In this document: piece by piece, positions 24,810 through 33,258 of the stretch | Layout of the letters: each line of letters begins with the position of its first letter | Numbering within the stretch: position 1 is the stretch's first letter | Assembly (NCBI RefSeq): GCF_039536245.1 | Contig: NZ_BAAAYN010000031.1 | Location: forward strand, 1-64,000 | Source of the DNA: Cryptosporangium minutisporangium | Lineage (GTDB): Bacteria; Actinomycetota; Actinomycetes; Mycobacteriales; Cryptosporangiaceae | Reading direction: 5' to 3' | DNA length: 64,000 nt | The notes under the pieces: model-generated | What the model saw: only the letters and a program-made list of their open reading frames with translations | Databases searched by the model: none | What the model was told of the DNA's origin: nothing | Position numbers and translations under genes: made by a program

Positions 24810-24874
24810 CCGCTGATTTACGCCAAAACCGTTTCCACGGCGGCCGTGGAGGCGGATTCGACGAGAATCAGCGG
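24810..24874. terminator. Nested-hairpin bidirectional terminator
   Basis: An outer 9-bp stem CCGCTGATT/AATCAGCGG (24810-24818 and 24866-24874) encloses an inner 7-bp stem TCCACGG/CCGTGGA (24834-24840 and 24844-24850). It sits exactly between the convergent genes ending at 24807 and 24883. Confidence 0.7.
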
Positions 24875-24882
24875 CGCGGCGA

Positions 24883-25467
24883 TCAGGCCCAGTGGTACTC
24901 GGCGCGAAGTTCGGCCGCCACGGCCTGGAAGCGGTCGCGGGGGAGCACCGCGCCCTCGCGCCGGATGCCGTCCTCGTCCACCTCGATGACCCGGTCGAGT
25001 CGGATCCAGCTCGGTCGGTTCTCCCGATCCCAAGCGCCCGCACCGAGCGGGAACCAGTGCCGCTGCCCGTCCCGGTCACTCTTCGAGGAGAGCATCAGCC
25101 CGAGCAGGCGTTTGCCCTGGCGTCCGACGACGAGGACCGGGCGGTCCTTGCCCTGGCTCGGGTCTTCCTCGTACGGCACCCAGGTCCACACGATCTCGCC
25201 CGGGTCGGCATCGCCGTCGAGGTTCGGCGCGTAGACGAGGTGCCGACCACTGGGCGCCGGTGATCCGCCGTTGACTCGGGCGGCGACCTCCGCGGGCGAC
25301 GGTCCGCGTCGGGTGCCGGCGGACCGGCCGCGCCCCTTCGCGGACGGGTCGGACGCGTCGGCAGCGCCGGACGCCGAGCCTGCGCGGCGGCTCGGGCGGA
25401 GCTTGCTCAGCATTTTGGGGGTGCCGCGAACGGCCGAGCGCGCCAGGTCCTTGAAGCTTCGAGCCAC
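24883..25467 (-). CDS. PemK/MazF-family protein with long basic N-terminus
   Basis: A 194-residue protein. The last ~115 residues resemble the PemK/MazF barrel: DADPGEIVWTWVPYEEDPSQGKDRPVLVVGRQGKRLLGLMLSSKSDRD, then SWIRLDRVIEVDEDGIRREGAVLPRDRFQAV. The P-Y-x-x-D-x-x-x-GKDRPVLVVG block matches actinobacterial PemK members. The first ~80 residues are Arg/Ser/Ala-rich and low in complexity. No antitoxin-like gene lies beside it, so it may not be a toxin-antitoxin module; many actinobacterial members of this type are solitary. RNase activity is unproven. Confidence 0.75.
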   Translation of the reverse strand: MARSFKDLARSAVRGTPKMLSKLRPSRRAGSASGAADASDPSAKGRGRSAGTRRGPSPAEVAARVNGGSPAPSGRHLVYAPNLDGDADPGEIVWTWVPYEEDPSQGKDRPVLVVGRQGKRLLGLMLSSKSDRDGQRHWFPLGAGAWDRENRPSWIRLDRVIEVDEDGIRREGAVLPRDRFQAVAAELRAEYHWA

Positions 25468-25547
25468 GGGGGCACCCTAGTCGCCTCCGTGGCTTCCGTC
25501 CCGGGCGGTGTTCACTCCGCAGGGCGGACGTAAGTGGCAGTCGGGAA

Positions 25548-25582
25548 TTTGCGTGATCACGCAAACCGATTACGCCAATCGG
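25548..25582. promoter_or_regulatory. Two adjacent palindromes before lacI-type gene
   Basis: The perfect 18-bp palindrome TTTGCGTGATCACGCAAA (25548-25565) is followed at once by CCGATT-ACGCC-AATCGG (25566-25582), seven bases before the ATG at 25589. Both have the size of LacI-family operators and suggest autoregulation. The second shares the core GATTnnGCnAATC with a dyad upstream of the sugar operon (26924-26942). Confidence 0.65.
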
Positions 25583-25588
25583 CTTACC

Positions 25589-26608
25589 ATGACGCCCGTG
25601 ACTCGACGGCTTGCGGAAGTGGCACAGAAGGTCGGCGTCAGCGAGGCGACGGTCAGCCGGGTCCTCAACGGACGTCCCGGGGTGTCGGACGCTACCCGGG
25701 AGGCCGTGCTCACCGCGCTCGACGTACTGGGGTACGAGCGGCCCACCCAGTTACGCGGGGAGCGCGGGCGGCTGGTCGGCCTCGTCCTGCCGGAGCTGCA
25801 GAACCCCATCTTTCCGGCGTTCGCCGAGGTGGTGGGAGACGCGCTCGCACAGAAGGGCTTCACCCCGGTGCTCTGTACCCGCACCGCGGGCGGCGTCTCC
25901 GAGGAGGAGTACGTCGACCTCCTGCTCGAACAGCACGTCTCCGGCGTGATGTTCGCCAGCGGCCTGTTCGCCCAGGCGGACGCCGAACACGCGCACTACG
26001 AGCGCCTCGCCGCCCGACGGCTGCCGGTCGTCCTGGTCAACGCGGGCATCGAGCGGTTGCGCTTTCCCCGCGTCTCCTGCGACGACGGAGTTGCGGTGGA
26101 GCAGGCACTCGGGCACCTGCGCTCGCTCGGGCACGAGCGGATCGGTCTGCTGCTCGGACCCGCCGACCACGTGCCGTCCCGGCGCAAGCTTTCCGAATTC
26201 CGGACGCTCGCCGAGGAGCTGGGGGTGTCGGCGCCGTCGGAGCACGTCGAGCACGCGATGTTCTCGATCGAGGGCGGGCAGGCTGCGGCGTCGAAGCTGA
26301 TCGAGCGCGGGGTGACCGGAGTGATCTGCGCGAGCGACCTGTTGGCGCTCGGCGCGGTGCGGGCGGCACGGCGTCGGCGGCTCTCCGTGCCGGCGGATCT
26401 GTCCGTGGTCGGTTTCGACGACTCGGCGTTCATGAACTGCACGGATCCGCCGCTCACCACCGTCCGGCAGCCGATCGAGGCGATGGGGCGCGCGGCGGTC
26501 GAGCTGCTCGCCAGCCAGATCAAGGGCGTCACCGTCGCCGCCGACGAGCTCCTCTTCGAGCCGGAGCTGGTGGTGCGAGCCTCCACAGCCCGAGCCCCCC
26601 ACTCCTGA
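25589..26608 (+). CDS. LacI family transcriptional regulator
   Basis: A 339-residue LacI/GalR repressor. The HTH and hinge are standard (RLAEVAQKVGVSEATVSRVLNGRPGVSDATREAVLTALDVLGYERP, residues ~6-51). The effector domain has LVGLVLPELQNPIFPAFAEVVGDAL, GVMFASGLF, GHERIGLLLGP and DLSVVGFDDSAFMNCTDPPLTTVRQP. ATG 25589 is the only start that leaves the HTH at the N-terminus; the open frame to 25508 runs across the operators. The downstream sugar importer and alpha-glucosidase make a maltose/oligo-alpha-glucoside effector likely. It is followed by repeat array B. Confidence 0.92.
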   Translation: MTPVTRRLAEVAQKVGVSEATVSRVLNGRPGVSDATREAVLTALDVLGYERPTQLRGERGRLVGLVLPELQNPIFPAFAEVVGDALAQKGFTPVLCTRTAGGVSEEEYVDLLLEQHVSGVMFASGLFAQADAEHAHYERLAARRLPVVLVNAGIERLRFPRVSCDDGVAVEQALGHLRSLGHERIGLLLGPADHVPSRRKLSEFRTLAEELGVSAPSEHVEHAMFSIEGGQAAASKLIERGVTGVICASDLLALGAVRAARRRRLSVPADLSVVGFDDSAFMNCTDPPLTTVRQPIEAMGRAAVELLASQIKGVTVAADELLFEPELVVRASTARAPHS

Positions 26609-26622
26609 CCCCGCGGGTGGCG

Positions 26623-26719
26623 GTTTTTCGGGAAGACCACCTCACACGCAGGCTGCTGAGGTTGATTTTCGGGAAGACCACCTCACGGCCGCCCGCGAGA
26701 GGTTGATTTCGGGAAAGCC
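26623..26719. repeat. Three-unit ~41-bp intergenic repeat, array B
   Basis: Three copies of GATTTTCGGGAAGACCACCT-like sequence (TCGGG at 26628, 26669 and 26709; spacing 41 and 40 bp) start 15 bases after the lacI-type stop. Two copies are flanked by GGTGG/GAGGT and CCACC/ACCTC arms, so each can fold as a hairpin with TTTTCGGGAA in the loop. The same core, copy number and spacing occur at 12703-12800. Confidence 0.7.
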
Positions 26720-26923
26720 CCGCGCGTCGGGCGGTTGGTGAACGGCCTGTGCGGGCGCGCGCCGGGCGGCGGGTGAGCGACGTGGGCGGGCGCTTTCGTC
26801 GTGCGTCGCGCTGGGGGGACAGGCGCCGACGCAAGCCACGAAAAGTGTTGCGTGCCGAGCGTCGATAGTGGGCAGTGAACCCACCGCAACCACTGACTTG
26901 ATTCAGGAATCCCGTGATCCAGT

Positions 26924-26963
26924 CGAGATTTTGCGAATCTCGATCCAGATATTGCGCAGCAAT
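26924..26963. promoter_or_regulatory. Candidate operators upstream of sugar-import operon
   Basis: CGAGATT-TTGCG-AATCTCG (26924-26942) is a perfect 7-bp dyad, followed by ATTGC-GCA-GCAAT (26951-26963). They lie 100-145 bases before the solute-binding protein gene. The first shares GATTnnGCnAATC with the dyad before the lacI-type gene. The rest of the 458-base gap (26609-27066) holds repeat array B and no supported gene. Confidence 0.5.
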
Positions 26964-27066
26964 GTGAGCCGCCCCTATGGTCTGCGGCACGCGCTCTCCG
27001 TAACCACCCCGCACGCGGGGAGCGCGGTGGGGTGTCGCCGCACGCCACTACGAAGGGCGCTCAACG

Positions 27067-28413
27067 ATGAGAGAAACCCGTACGCGTCGCGTGGTCGGCG
27101 CGGCGCTGGCCACTGGATTACTCCTGGCCGGCGCCGCGTGCACCAGCGCGGACGATGACAAGAGCTCGGACGGAAAAGTTCGCATCACGGTCAACTGCGA
27201 GCCTCCGAAGTCCGCCGCGATCGACCGGCGCAGCTTCGAGGAGGACATCGCGATCTTCGAGAAGCAGAACCCCGACATCGACATCGTCGCCAAAGACGCG
27301 TTCCCGTGCATGGACCCGAAGACGTTCGACGCCAAGCTGGCCGGCGGTCAGATGGAGGACGTCTTCTACGTCTACTTCACCGACGTCGCGAACGTGATCA
27401 AGCGACGCCAGGCCGCGGACATCTCCAAGTACGTCGACGAGGTACAGGGCTACGGCGACATCCAGCAGTCGGTGCTCGACGTGTTCACCGACGGCGGCAA
27501 GACGTACGGCCTGCCGCGCACCAACTACTCGATGGGGCTCATCTACAACCGAGCGCTGTTCAGCAAGGCGGGCCTCGACCCGGCCAAACCGCCGACGTCG
27601 TGGGAAGAGGTCCGCGCCGCCGCGAAGAAGATCGCCGCGCTCGGCAACGGCACGGTCGGGTACGGCGAGTTCAGCGCGAGCAACCAGGGCGGCTGGCACT
27701 TCACCGCCGAGATGTACTCGCAGGGCGGCTCGATGGTGTCCGAGGACGGCAAGAAGGCCGCCGTGAACACCCCCGAGGGCAAGGCCGTGCTGCAGACCCT
27801 CAAGGACATGCGCTGGACCGACAACAGCATGGGCAGCAAGCAGCTGCTGCAGATCACCGACCTCCAGCAGATGATGGGCGCGGGCAAGCTCGGCATGTAT
27901 CTCGCGGCGCCGGACAACCTCCCGGAGATCGTCAAGAAGTACAAGGGCTCGTACACGGACCTGGCGATCGCTCCGATGCCCGGCAGCAAGGGCACGCTGC
28001 TCGGCGGTGACGGCTACATGTTCAACCGCGACGCGACCCCGGAGCAGATCCGGGCCGGCGTCAAGTGGGTCGAGTTCCAGAACCTCACGCCGGGCACCGG
28101 CGCGAACAACTGGGAGCGGGCGGCCCGCAACAAGGCTCCGGTCGGCCTGCCGCAGCCGAACCTGTGGACCGGCCCGACGGCGGACGCCGACAACAAGCTC
28201 AAGGCGCAGTACGCGAACGTCCCGGTCGAGAACTACCAGCTGTTCCAGGAGACCGAGGTGCCGGGCAAGCTGGAGCCGCCGCAGGCACAGCAGATCTACT
28301 CGGTGATGGACGGTGTGATGTCCGCGGTGCTCACCAACCGCAACGCCGACATCGACGACCTGCTGGCCGATGCGTCGGACAAGATCGACCGGCTCCTGGC
28401 CAACCAGCGCTGA
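27067..28413 (+). CDS. Sugar ABC transporter solute-binding lipoprotein
   Basis: A 448-residue MalE/family 1 extracellular binding protein. The signal peptide (MRETRTRRVVGAALATGLLL) ends in a lipobox LAGAAC, so it should be lipid-anchored on the outside of the membrane (mature Cys about residue 20). Mature-part marks include FEKQNPDIDIVA, DVFYVYFTDVANVIKRRQAADISKYVDE, TYGLPRTNYSMGLIYNRALFSKAGLDPAKPPTSWEEV and GGDGYMFNRDATPEQIRAGVKWVEF. The substrate is inferred from the downstream alpha-glucosidase (a malto- or other alpha-glucoside). First gene of a four-gene operon; the next start overlaps its stop (TGATG). Confidence 0.92.
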   Translation: MRETRTRRVVGAALATGLLLAGAACTSADDDKSSDGKVRITVNCEPPKSAAIDRRSFEEDIAIFEKQNPDIDIVAKDAFPCMDPKTFDAKLAGGQMEDVFYVYFTDVANVIKRRQAADISKYVDEVQGYGDIQQSVLDVFTDGGKTYGLPRTNYSMGLIYNRALFSKAGLDPAKPPTSWEEVRAAAKKIAALGNGTVGYGEFSASNQGGWHFTAEMYSQGGSMVSEDGKKAAVNTPEGKAVLQTLKDMRWTDNSMGSKQLLQITDLQQMMGAGKLGMYLAAPDNLPEIVKKYKGSYTDLAIAPMPGSKGTLLGGDGYMFNRDATPEQIRAGVKWVEFQNLTPGTGANNWERAARNKAPVGLPQPNLWTGPTADADNKLKAQYANVPVENYQLFQETEVPGKLEPPQAQQIYSVMDGVMSAVLTNRNADIDDLLADASDKIDRLLANQR

Positions 28414-29384
28414 TGGGCGCACCGACCAGCGCGGTCGGCGGCCCGGCCCCGCGGCTTCTACGCCGCGGGGCCGCGCCCGCGACCGAACCTGATGCACCGC
28501 GGCCCCGCGGCGACCGCGTCCGACGCCGGGTCACCGACAACCTCACCGCGTACGCGTTCCTCGCCGGCGGCCTGCTCTGCTTCGGGCTGTTCTCCTGGTA
28601 CCCGGCCGTGCGGGCGCTGGTGCTGGCGTTCCAGCAGTCGAACTCGGTGGACGAGGCCACCTGGGTCGGGTTCGACAACTTCCGGCTCCTCTTCGCCGAC
28701 CCGGAGTTCGGCGCCGCCTGGCGCAACACGTTCGTGTTCACGCTGCTGGCGCTGGTCATCGGGTTCGCAGTGCCGTTCGCGCTGGCCGTGCTGCTCAACG
28801 AACTGCGGCACGCGAAGACGTTCTTCCGCCTCGCGGTGTACCTGCCGGTGATGATCCCGCCAGTGGTCACCGCACTCCTCTGGAAGTGGTTCTACGACCC
28901 GGGCCCCGGCCTGTTCAACGAGGTGCTCCGCTTCCTGCACCTGCCCACTTCGGACTGGACGAACTCCACCAGCACCGCCCTCGTCTCGCTGGTACTGGTC
29001 GCCACCTGGGCCAACCTCGGCGGCACCGTGCTGATCTACCTCGCCGCGCTGCAGGGCATCCCGGGGGAGCTGTACGAGGCCGCCGAGCTGGACGGCGCCT
29101 CGCTGTGGCAGCGGATCCGGCACGTGACGATCCCGCAGACCCGGTTCGTCATGCTGATGCTGCTCCTGCTGCAGATCGTCGCGACGATGCAGATCTTCAC
29201 CGAGCCGTACATCATGACCGGCGGCGGCCCCGAGGACGCGACGATCACCGTCCTCTACCTCATCTACAAGTACGCGTTCGTCTACCTCGACTACGGCAGC
29301 GCGTGCGCGCTCAGCGCGATGCTGCTCGTCTTCCTGGGTGCGTTTTCCGCGCTCTACCTGCGACTGACCAGGGAGCGCACATGA
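28413..29384 (+). CDS. Sugar ABC transporter permease (MalF-like)
   Basis: A 323-residue permease with six membrane helices and a ~45-residue cytoplasmic N-terminus. The ATPase-coupling EAA loop reads GELYEAAELDGASLWQRIRHVTIPQTR (residues ~218-244). LTAYAFLAGGLLCFGLFSWYPAV and AVYLPVMIPPVVTALLWKWFYDPGPGLFNEVL are typical of MalF-type subunits. ATG 28413 overlaps the stop of the binding-protein gene, and its own stop overlaps the next ATG (ATGA). Confidence 0.93.
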   Translation: MGAPTSAVGGPAPRLLRRGAAPATEPDAPRPRGDRVRRRVTDNLTAYAFLAGGLLCFGLFSWYPAVRALVLAFQQSNSVDEATWVGFDNFRLLFADPEFGAAWRNTFVFTLLALVIGFAVPFALAVLLNELRHAKTFFRLAVYLPVMIPPVVTALLWKWFYDPGPGLFNEVLRFLHLPTSDWTNSTSTALVSLVLVATWANLGGTVLIYLAALQGIPGELYEAAELDGASLWQRIRHVTIPQTRFVMLMLLLLQIVATMQIFTEPYIMTGGGPEDATITVLYLIYKYAFVYLDYGSACALSAMLLVFLGAFSALYLRLTRERT

Positions 29385-30250
29385 GGACGCTCGTCTCGGC
29401 CAGTGTCCTGACCAGACCGAAGGGCCGTGCCATCTACTGGACGGTGTTCGGCGGCACGGTGCTGGCGTTCGTCGTCGCGTTCCTGTTCCCGGTGTACTGG
29501 ATGGTCGTCGGCGCGATGAAGTCGTCGGACGAGTTGGTCCGGACGCCGCCCACGCTGGTGCCGGAGGAGTGGCACCCGGAGAACTACAAGGACGCCTGGG
29601 GAACGCTGGACCTCACCACCCACCTGACCAACACCGCTGTTCAGGCGGCCGGGGCGTGGATCCTGCAGCTGGTGTTCTGCACCTTGGCGGCGTACGCGCT
29701 GTCCCGGCTGCGGCCGGTGTTCGGGCAGGTGATCCTCGGCGGCATCCTCGCGACGCTGATGGTGCCGGCGTCCGCGCTGCTGGTACCGAAGTACCTGACG
29801 ATCGTCGACGTGCCGATCATCCACGTGAACCTGCTGAACAGCCCGCTGGCGATCTGGCTGCCTGCGGTTGCCAACGCGTTCAACCTCTACCTGCTCAAGC
29901 GATTCTTCGACCAGATCCCGAGCGAACTGCTGGAGGCGGCCGAGATCGATGGTGCGGGTCCGGTGCGGCGGCTCTGGCACGTGGTGCTGCCGCTGTCCCG
30001 GCCGGTGCTCGGCGTCGTCTCGATCTTCGCGGTCGTGGCGGTCTGGCAGGACTTCCTCTGGCCGCTGCTGGTCTTCTCCGACACGTCGAAGTCGCCGATC
30101 AGCGTCGCGCTGGTGCAGCTGTCCGCCGACGCGCCGGCCAGCCAGTTGATCGCCGCGATGGTGATCGCCAGCCTGCCGATGATCGCGCTGTTCCTAGTTT
30201 TCCAACGACACATCATTGCCGGAATCGGCGCGGGGAGTCTCAAGGGATGA
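29381..30250 (+). CDS. Sugar ABC transporter permease (MalG-like)
   Basis: A 289-residue permease with six helices. IYWTVFGGTVLAFVVAFLFPVYWMVVGAMKSSDEL opens the protein and the EAA loop is SELLEAAEIDGAGPVRRLWHVVLPLSRP (residues ~184-211). It pairs with the MalF-like subunit. No ATP-binding subunit is encoded in the operon; in actinobacteria such importers commonly share one MsiK-type ATPase encoded elsewhere. Coupled by ATGA overlaps to both neighbours. Confidence 0.93.
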   Translation: MRTLVSASVLTRPKGRAIYWTVFGGTVLAFVVAFLFPVYWMVVGAMKSSDELVRTPPTLVPEEWHPENYKDAWGTLDLTTHLTNTAVQAAGAWILQLVFCTLAAYALSRLRPVFGQVILGGILATLMVPASALLVPKYLTIVDVPIIHVNLLNSPLAIWLPAVANAFNLYLLKRFFDQIPSELLEAAEIDGAGPVRRLWHVVLPLSRPVLGVVSIFAVVAVWQDFLWPLLVFSDTSKSPISVALVQLSADAPASQLIAAMVIASLPMIALFLVFQRHIIAGIGAGSLKG

Positions 30251-31782
30251 GCTGGTGGAAGAACGCGGCGATCTACCAGATCTATCCGCGCAGCTTTGCG
30301 GACGGGAACGGCGACGGCGTCGGCGATCTGGCGGGGGTCCGGGCCCGGCTGCCGTATCTCGCGTCGCTCGGCGTCGATGCGTTGTGGTTCAACCCCTGGT
30401 ACCCGTCGTCGGGTGCGGACGGCGGCTACGACGTCGTCGACTACCGGGAGATCGACCCCGCGTACGGGACGCTGGCCGAGGCGGAGAAGCTCATCGCCGA
30501 GGCCCGGGTACTCGGCCTGCGGACGATCGTCGACATCGTGCCGAACCACATCTCGCACCTGCATCCGTGGTTCCGGAAGGCGCTGTCGTCCCCGGACGCG
30601 CCGGAGCGTGAGCTCTTCTGGTTCTCCGACCGGCCCAACAACTGGGTGTCGGAGTTCGGGGGTTCGCCGTGGACGCAGCTCCCGGACGGCTCCTGGTATC
30701 TGCACCTGTTCACGGCGGAGCAGCCCGACCTGAACTGGCAGCACCCGCTGGTCCGGGCCGAGCACGAAGACGTGCTGCGGTTCTGGTTCGACCGCGGCGC
30801 GGCCGGCGTCCGGATCGACTCGGCGGTGCTGCCGGCGAAGGACCCTGCGCTGCCGGACGTGGTGGAAGGGGAGCCGCACCCGTACGTCGACCGGGACGAG
30901 CTGCACGACATCTACCGGTCGTGGCGCCGGATCGCCGACTCGTACGACGAGGCCCGGGTGCTGATCGGCGAGCTGTGGCTGCCGGACGCTGCTCGCTTCG
31001 CGAAGTACCTCCGCCCGGAGGAGCTGCACACCGCGTTCAACTTCGACTTCCTGGCCTGCCCGTGGGACGCCGCTCGGTTGCGGACGTCGATCGACACCAC
31101 GCTCGCCGCGCACGCGCCGGTGGACGCACCGGCTACCTGGGTGCTGTCCAACCACGACGTCACCAGGGTCGTCACCCGGTACGGGCGGTCGGACACGTCG
31201 TTCGCGTTCGAAGCCAAGCGAGCCGGGGTGCCGTCCGACGTCTCGCTGGGGACCCGCCGGGCGCGGGCCGCCTCGTTGCTGGCCATGGCCCTGCCCGGCG
31301 CGGTCTACGTCTACCAGGGTGAAGAGCTGGGGCTCCCGGAGTACGAGGTCCCGGCGGACGCGATCCGCGACCCGATGCATCACCGGTCCGGCGGGGTCGA
31401 CCCCGGCCGGGACGGATGTCGGATTCCGCTGCCGTGGTGCGGTGGCACCCCGCCGTACGGCTTCGGGGCGACGCCTACCTGGTTGCCGCAGCCGACGGGG
31501 TGGGAGGCGCTGACCGTGGAGGCGCAGGACGGCGTCCCGGGGTCGATGCTGACCCTCTACCGGGAAGCGCTGCGGCTCCGGCGGGAGTTCGGCGGGGGGA
31601 TGCGGTGGCTCGACGCGGGCGAGAACGTGCTGGCGTTCGCCCGGGAGGCCGGGTTCGTCTGTGTGGTGAACCTGTCGGAGGCCCCGGTACCGCTGCCCAC
31701 TCCCGGGGACGTGGTGCTGGGGAGCGCCCCGCTGGTGGACGGGTTGCTCCCGGTGGACGCGGCGGTGTGGGTCCGTCCGTGA
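30247..31782 (+). CDS. Alpha-glucosidase, glycoside hydrolase family 13
   Basis: A 511-residue cytoplasmic GH13 enzyme. WWKNAAIYQIYPRSFADGNGDGVGDLAGVRARLPYL is the oligo-1,6-glucosidase/alpha-glucosidase start; IVDIVPNH is region I, GVRIDSAV carries the nucleophile Asp (about residue 192), LIGELW the acid/base Glu (about 241), and VLSNHDVTR the third Asp (about 304). QGEELGLPE is typical of alpha-glucosidases. It would split imported alpha-glucosides to glucose. ATG 30247 overlaps the MalG stop; a 13-bp hairpin follows the gene. Confidence 0.92.
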   Translation: MSWWKNAAIYQIYPRSFADGNGDGVGDLAGVRARLPYLASLGVDALWFNPWYPSSGADGGYDVVDYREIDPAYGTLAEAEKLIAEARVLGLRTIVDIVPNHISHLHPWFRKALSSPDAPERELFWFSDRPNNWVSEFGGSPWTQLPDGSWYLHLFTAEQPDLNWQHPLVRAEHEDVLRFWFDRGAAGVRIDSAVLPAKDPALPDVVEGEPHPYVDRDELHDIYRSWRRIADSYDEARVLIGELWLPDAARFAKYLRPEELHTAFNFDFLACPWDAARLRTSIDTTLAAHAPVDAPATWVLSNHDVTRVVTRYGRSDTSFAFEAKRAGVPSDVSLGTRRARAASLLAMALPGAVYVYQGEELGLPEYEVPADAIRDPMHHRSGGVDPGRDGCRIPLPWCGGTPPYGFGATPTWLPQPTGWEALTVEAQDGVPGSMLTLYREALRLRREFGGGMRWLDAGENVLAFAREAGFVCVVNLSEAPVPLPTPGDVVLGSAPLVDGLLPVDAAVWVRP

Positions 31783-31786
31783 CCGA

Positions 31787-31819
31787 GGTGCCGGGCGCGC
31801 CGGTCGCGCGCCCGGCACC
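31787..31819. terminator. Bidirectional hairpin terminator
   Basis: A perfect 13-bp stem GGTGCCGGGCGCG (31787-31799) and its complement (31807-31819) with a 7-nt loop lies between the convergent alpha-glucosidase and MFS genes, 5 bases from each stop. Confidence 0.8.
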
Positions 31820-31823
31820 GTCG

Positions 31824-33209
31824 TCAGCCGGCCAGTGCCGGTACCGCCGCCCGCCGACGCGCGGCCACCGCGGCCACCACACCGGCAACCAAGCAGACCG
31901 CGGCATTGATGCCGATCGCCGTGGTCACGCCGTCGAGCAGCGACTCGGAGGCCACCTGCGTCGCGACGATCGCGCTCATCACCGGCGTCCCGAGCGTGAT
32001 GCCGACCTGCTGGCTCATCGTCGCCAAGCCGGTGGCGACGCCTTGCTCCGCGTCGGGTAGCCCGGACGTCGCGGTCACCATGAACCCGACGATCGCGACC
32101 AGGTTCGCCACCCCGCCGACGAACGTGGCGACGACCACCAGCAGGACCCAGCCGGCCTCCGGGCCGATCGTCATCAGCGACGCGGTGGCCACGGCCTGCA
32201 CCAGCAACCCGGCGGCCACCGCGCCCTGGCTCCCCACCGCTCGGATGACCCGCGGCCCGACGATCCCGCCGAGCACCGTGCCGGCCCCGAGCACGGCGAA
32301 CGTCAGCCCGGTGGCGAGCGGTCCGAACCCGACGACGTCCTGCAGGTACAGGGTGAGCAGGAAGACGAGCGACGTCTCGGTGGCGAACGCGAGCAGACCG
32401 GCGGCGTTGCCCCAGGCGACGGTGCGCCGCCGCAACATCCCGAGCGGCACCAGCGGAGCGTCGGAACGGGATTCCGCCACGCCGAACGCGGCCAGCAGGA
32501 GGGCCGCCGCGACCAGAGCGACGATCGTCACCGGTGAATCCCACGACCGCTGTCCGGCGCTGGTGAGCCCGTAGACCAGAGCGAGCAGACCCCCGGTGAC
32601 CGTCACCGACCCGAGGACGTCGAGGCGCGGTCGCTCCGGCGGACGGCTCTCGACCAGAACCCGCGGCCCGACGAGAAGCACCAGGACGGCCACCGGGACG
32701 TTGAGGAAGAACGCCCAGCGCCAACTCAACAAGCCGGTGAGCAGTCCACCCAGGACAGCCCCGCTGGTGAATCCCGCCGCCATCAGTGCCCCGTTGAGGC
32801 CGAGCGCACGCTGCCGCTGCGGGCCTTCCGGGAACGTCGTCGTGAGCAGCGAGAGCGCCGCCGGGATCACGGCCGCGGTGGCGAGGCCCTGGACCGCCCG
32901 CGCCACCAGCAGGACGCTCGGCTCGGTCGCGAGGCCGCCGGCCAACGAAGCCGCCCCGAGCGCCGCCATCCCGCCGAGGAACAACCGCCGTCGCCCGAAC
33001 AGGTCCGCGAGCCGACCGAACAACAGCGTGAACCCGGCGGCGCAGAGAGCGAACGCCGTCGACACCCACTGCAGGTCGGCGAGGCGCAGATCGACGTCCG
33101 CGCCGATCACCGGAAGCGCGACGTTGAGGATCGAGAAGTCGACGGCGAGCGTGAACGCCGCACTGAGCAGCACGACGAGAGCGAGTCGTTGCCGGGAAGT
33201 GGTTGACAT
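31824..33209 (-). CDS. MFS multidrug-type exporter (DHA2/14-TM-like)
   Basis: A 461-residue transporter with about 14 hydrophobic helices. FTLAVDFSILNVALPVIGADVDLRLADLQWVSTAFALCAAGF (motif D1-like, helix 1-2), GRLADLFGRRRLFLGG (motif A) and GLNGALMAAGFTSGAVLGGLLTGLLSWRWAFFLNVP (motif C and helix 6) are DHA2/EmrB-type marks. Probable drug/proton antiporter. It lies 49 bases downstream of an XRE regulator on the same strand, so the two form an operon and the regulator likely controls the pump. Confidence 0.88.
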   Translation of the reverse strand: MSTTSRQRLALVVLLSAAFTLAVDFSILNVALPVIGADVDLRLADLQWVSTAFALCAAGFTLLFGRLADLFGRRRLFLGGMAALGAASLAGGLATEPSVLLVARAVQGLATAAVIPAALSLLTTTFPEGPQRQRALGLNGALMAAGFTSGAVLGGLLTGLLSWRWAFFLNVPVAVLVLLVGPRVLVESRPPERPRLDVLGSVTVTGGLLALVYGLTSAGQRSWDSPVTIVALVAAALLLAAFGVAESRSDAPLVPLGMLRRRTVAWGNAAGLLAFATETSLVFLLTLYLQDVVGFGPLATGLTFAVLGAGTVLGGIVGPRVIRAVGSQGAVAAGLLVQAVATASLMTIGPEAGWVLLVVVATFVGGVANLVAIVGFMVTATSGLPDAEQGVATGLATMSQQVGITLGTPVMSAIVATQVASESLLDGVTTAIGINAAVCLVAGVVAAVAARRRAAVPALAG

Positions 33210-33258
33210 GCCTCCACGGTCGGCCGGTGCCCGACGACCGGCCAGATCACCGTTCTGC

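Noticed and set aside
26623-26719. Short CRISPR-like array
   Set aside because: There are only three diverged units, the spacers are not uniform unique sequences, and no cas genes are present in the window.
29887-33069. A 1060-codon open frame on the minus strand across the alpha-glucosidase and MFS genes
   Set aside because: It is the shadow of two well-supported genes; its composition (Arg/Gly/Pro/Val-rich, no domains) is typical of out-of-frame translation in very GC-rich DNA.
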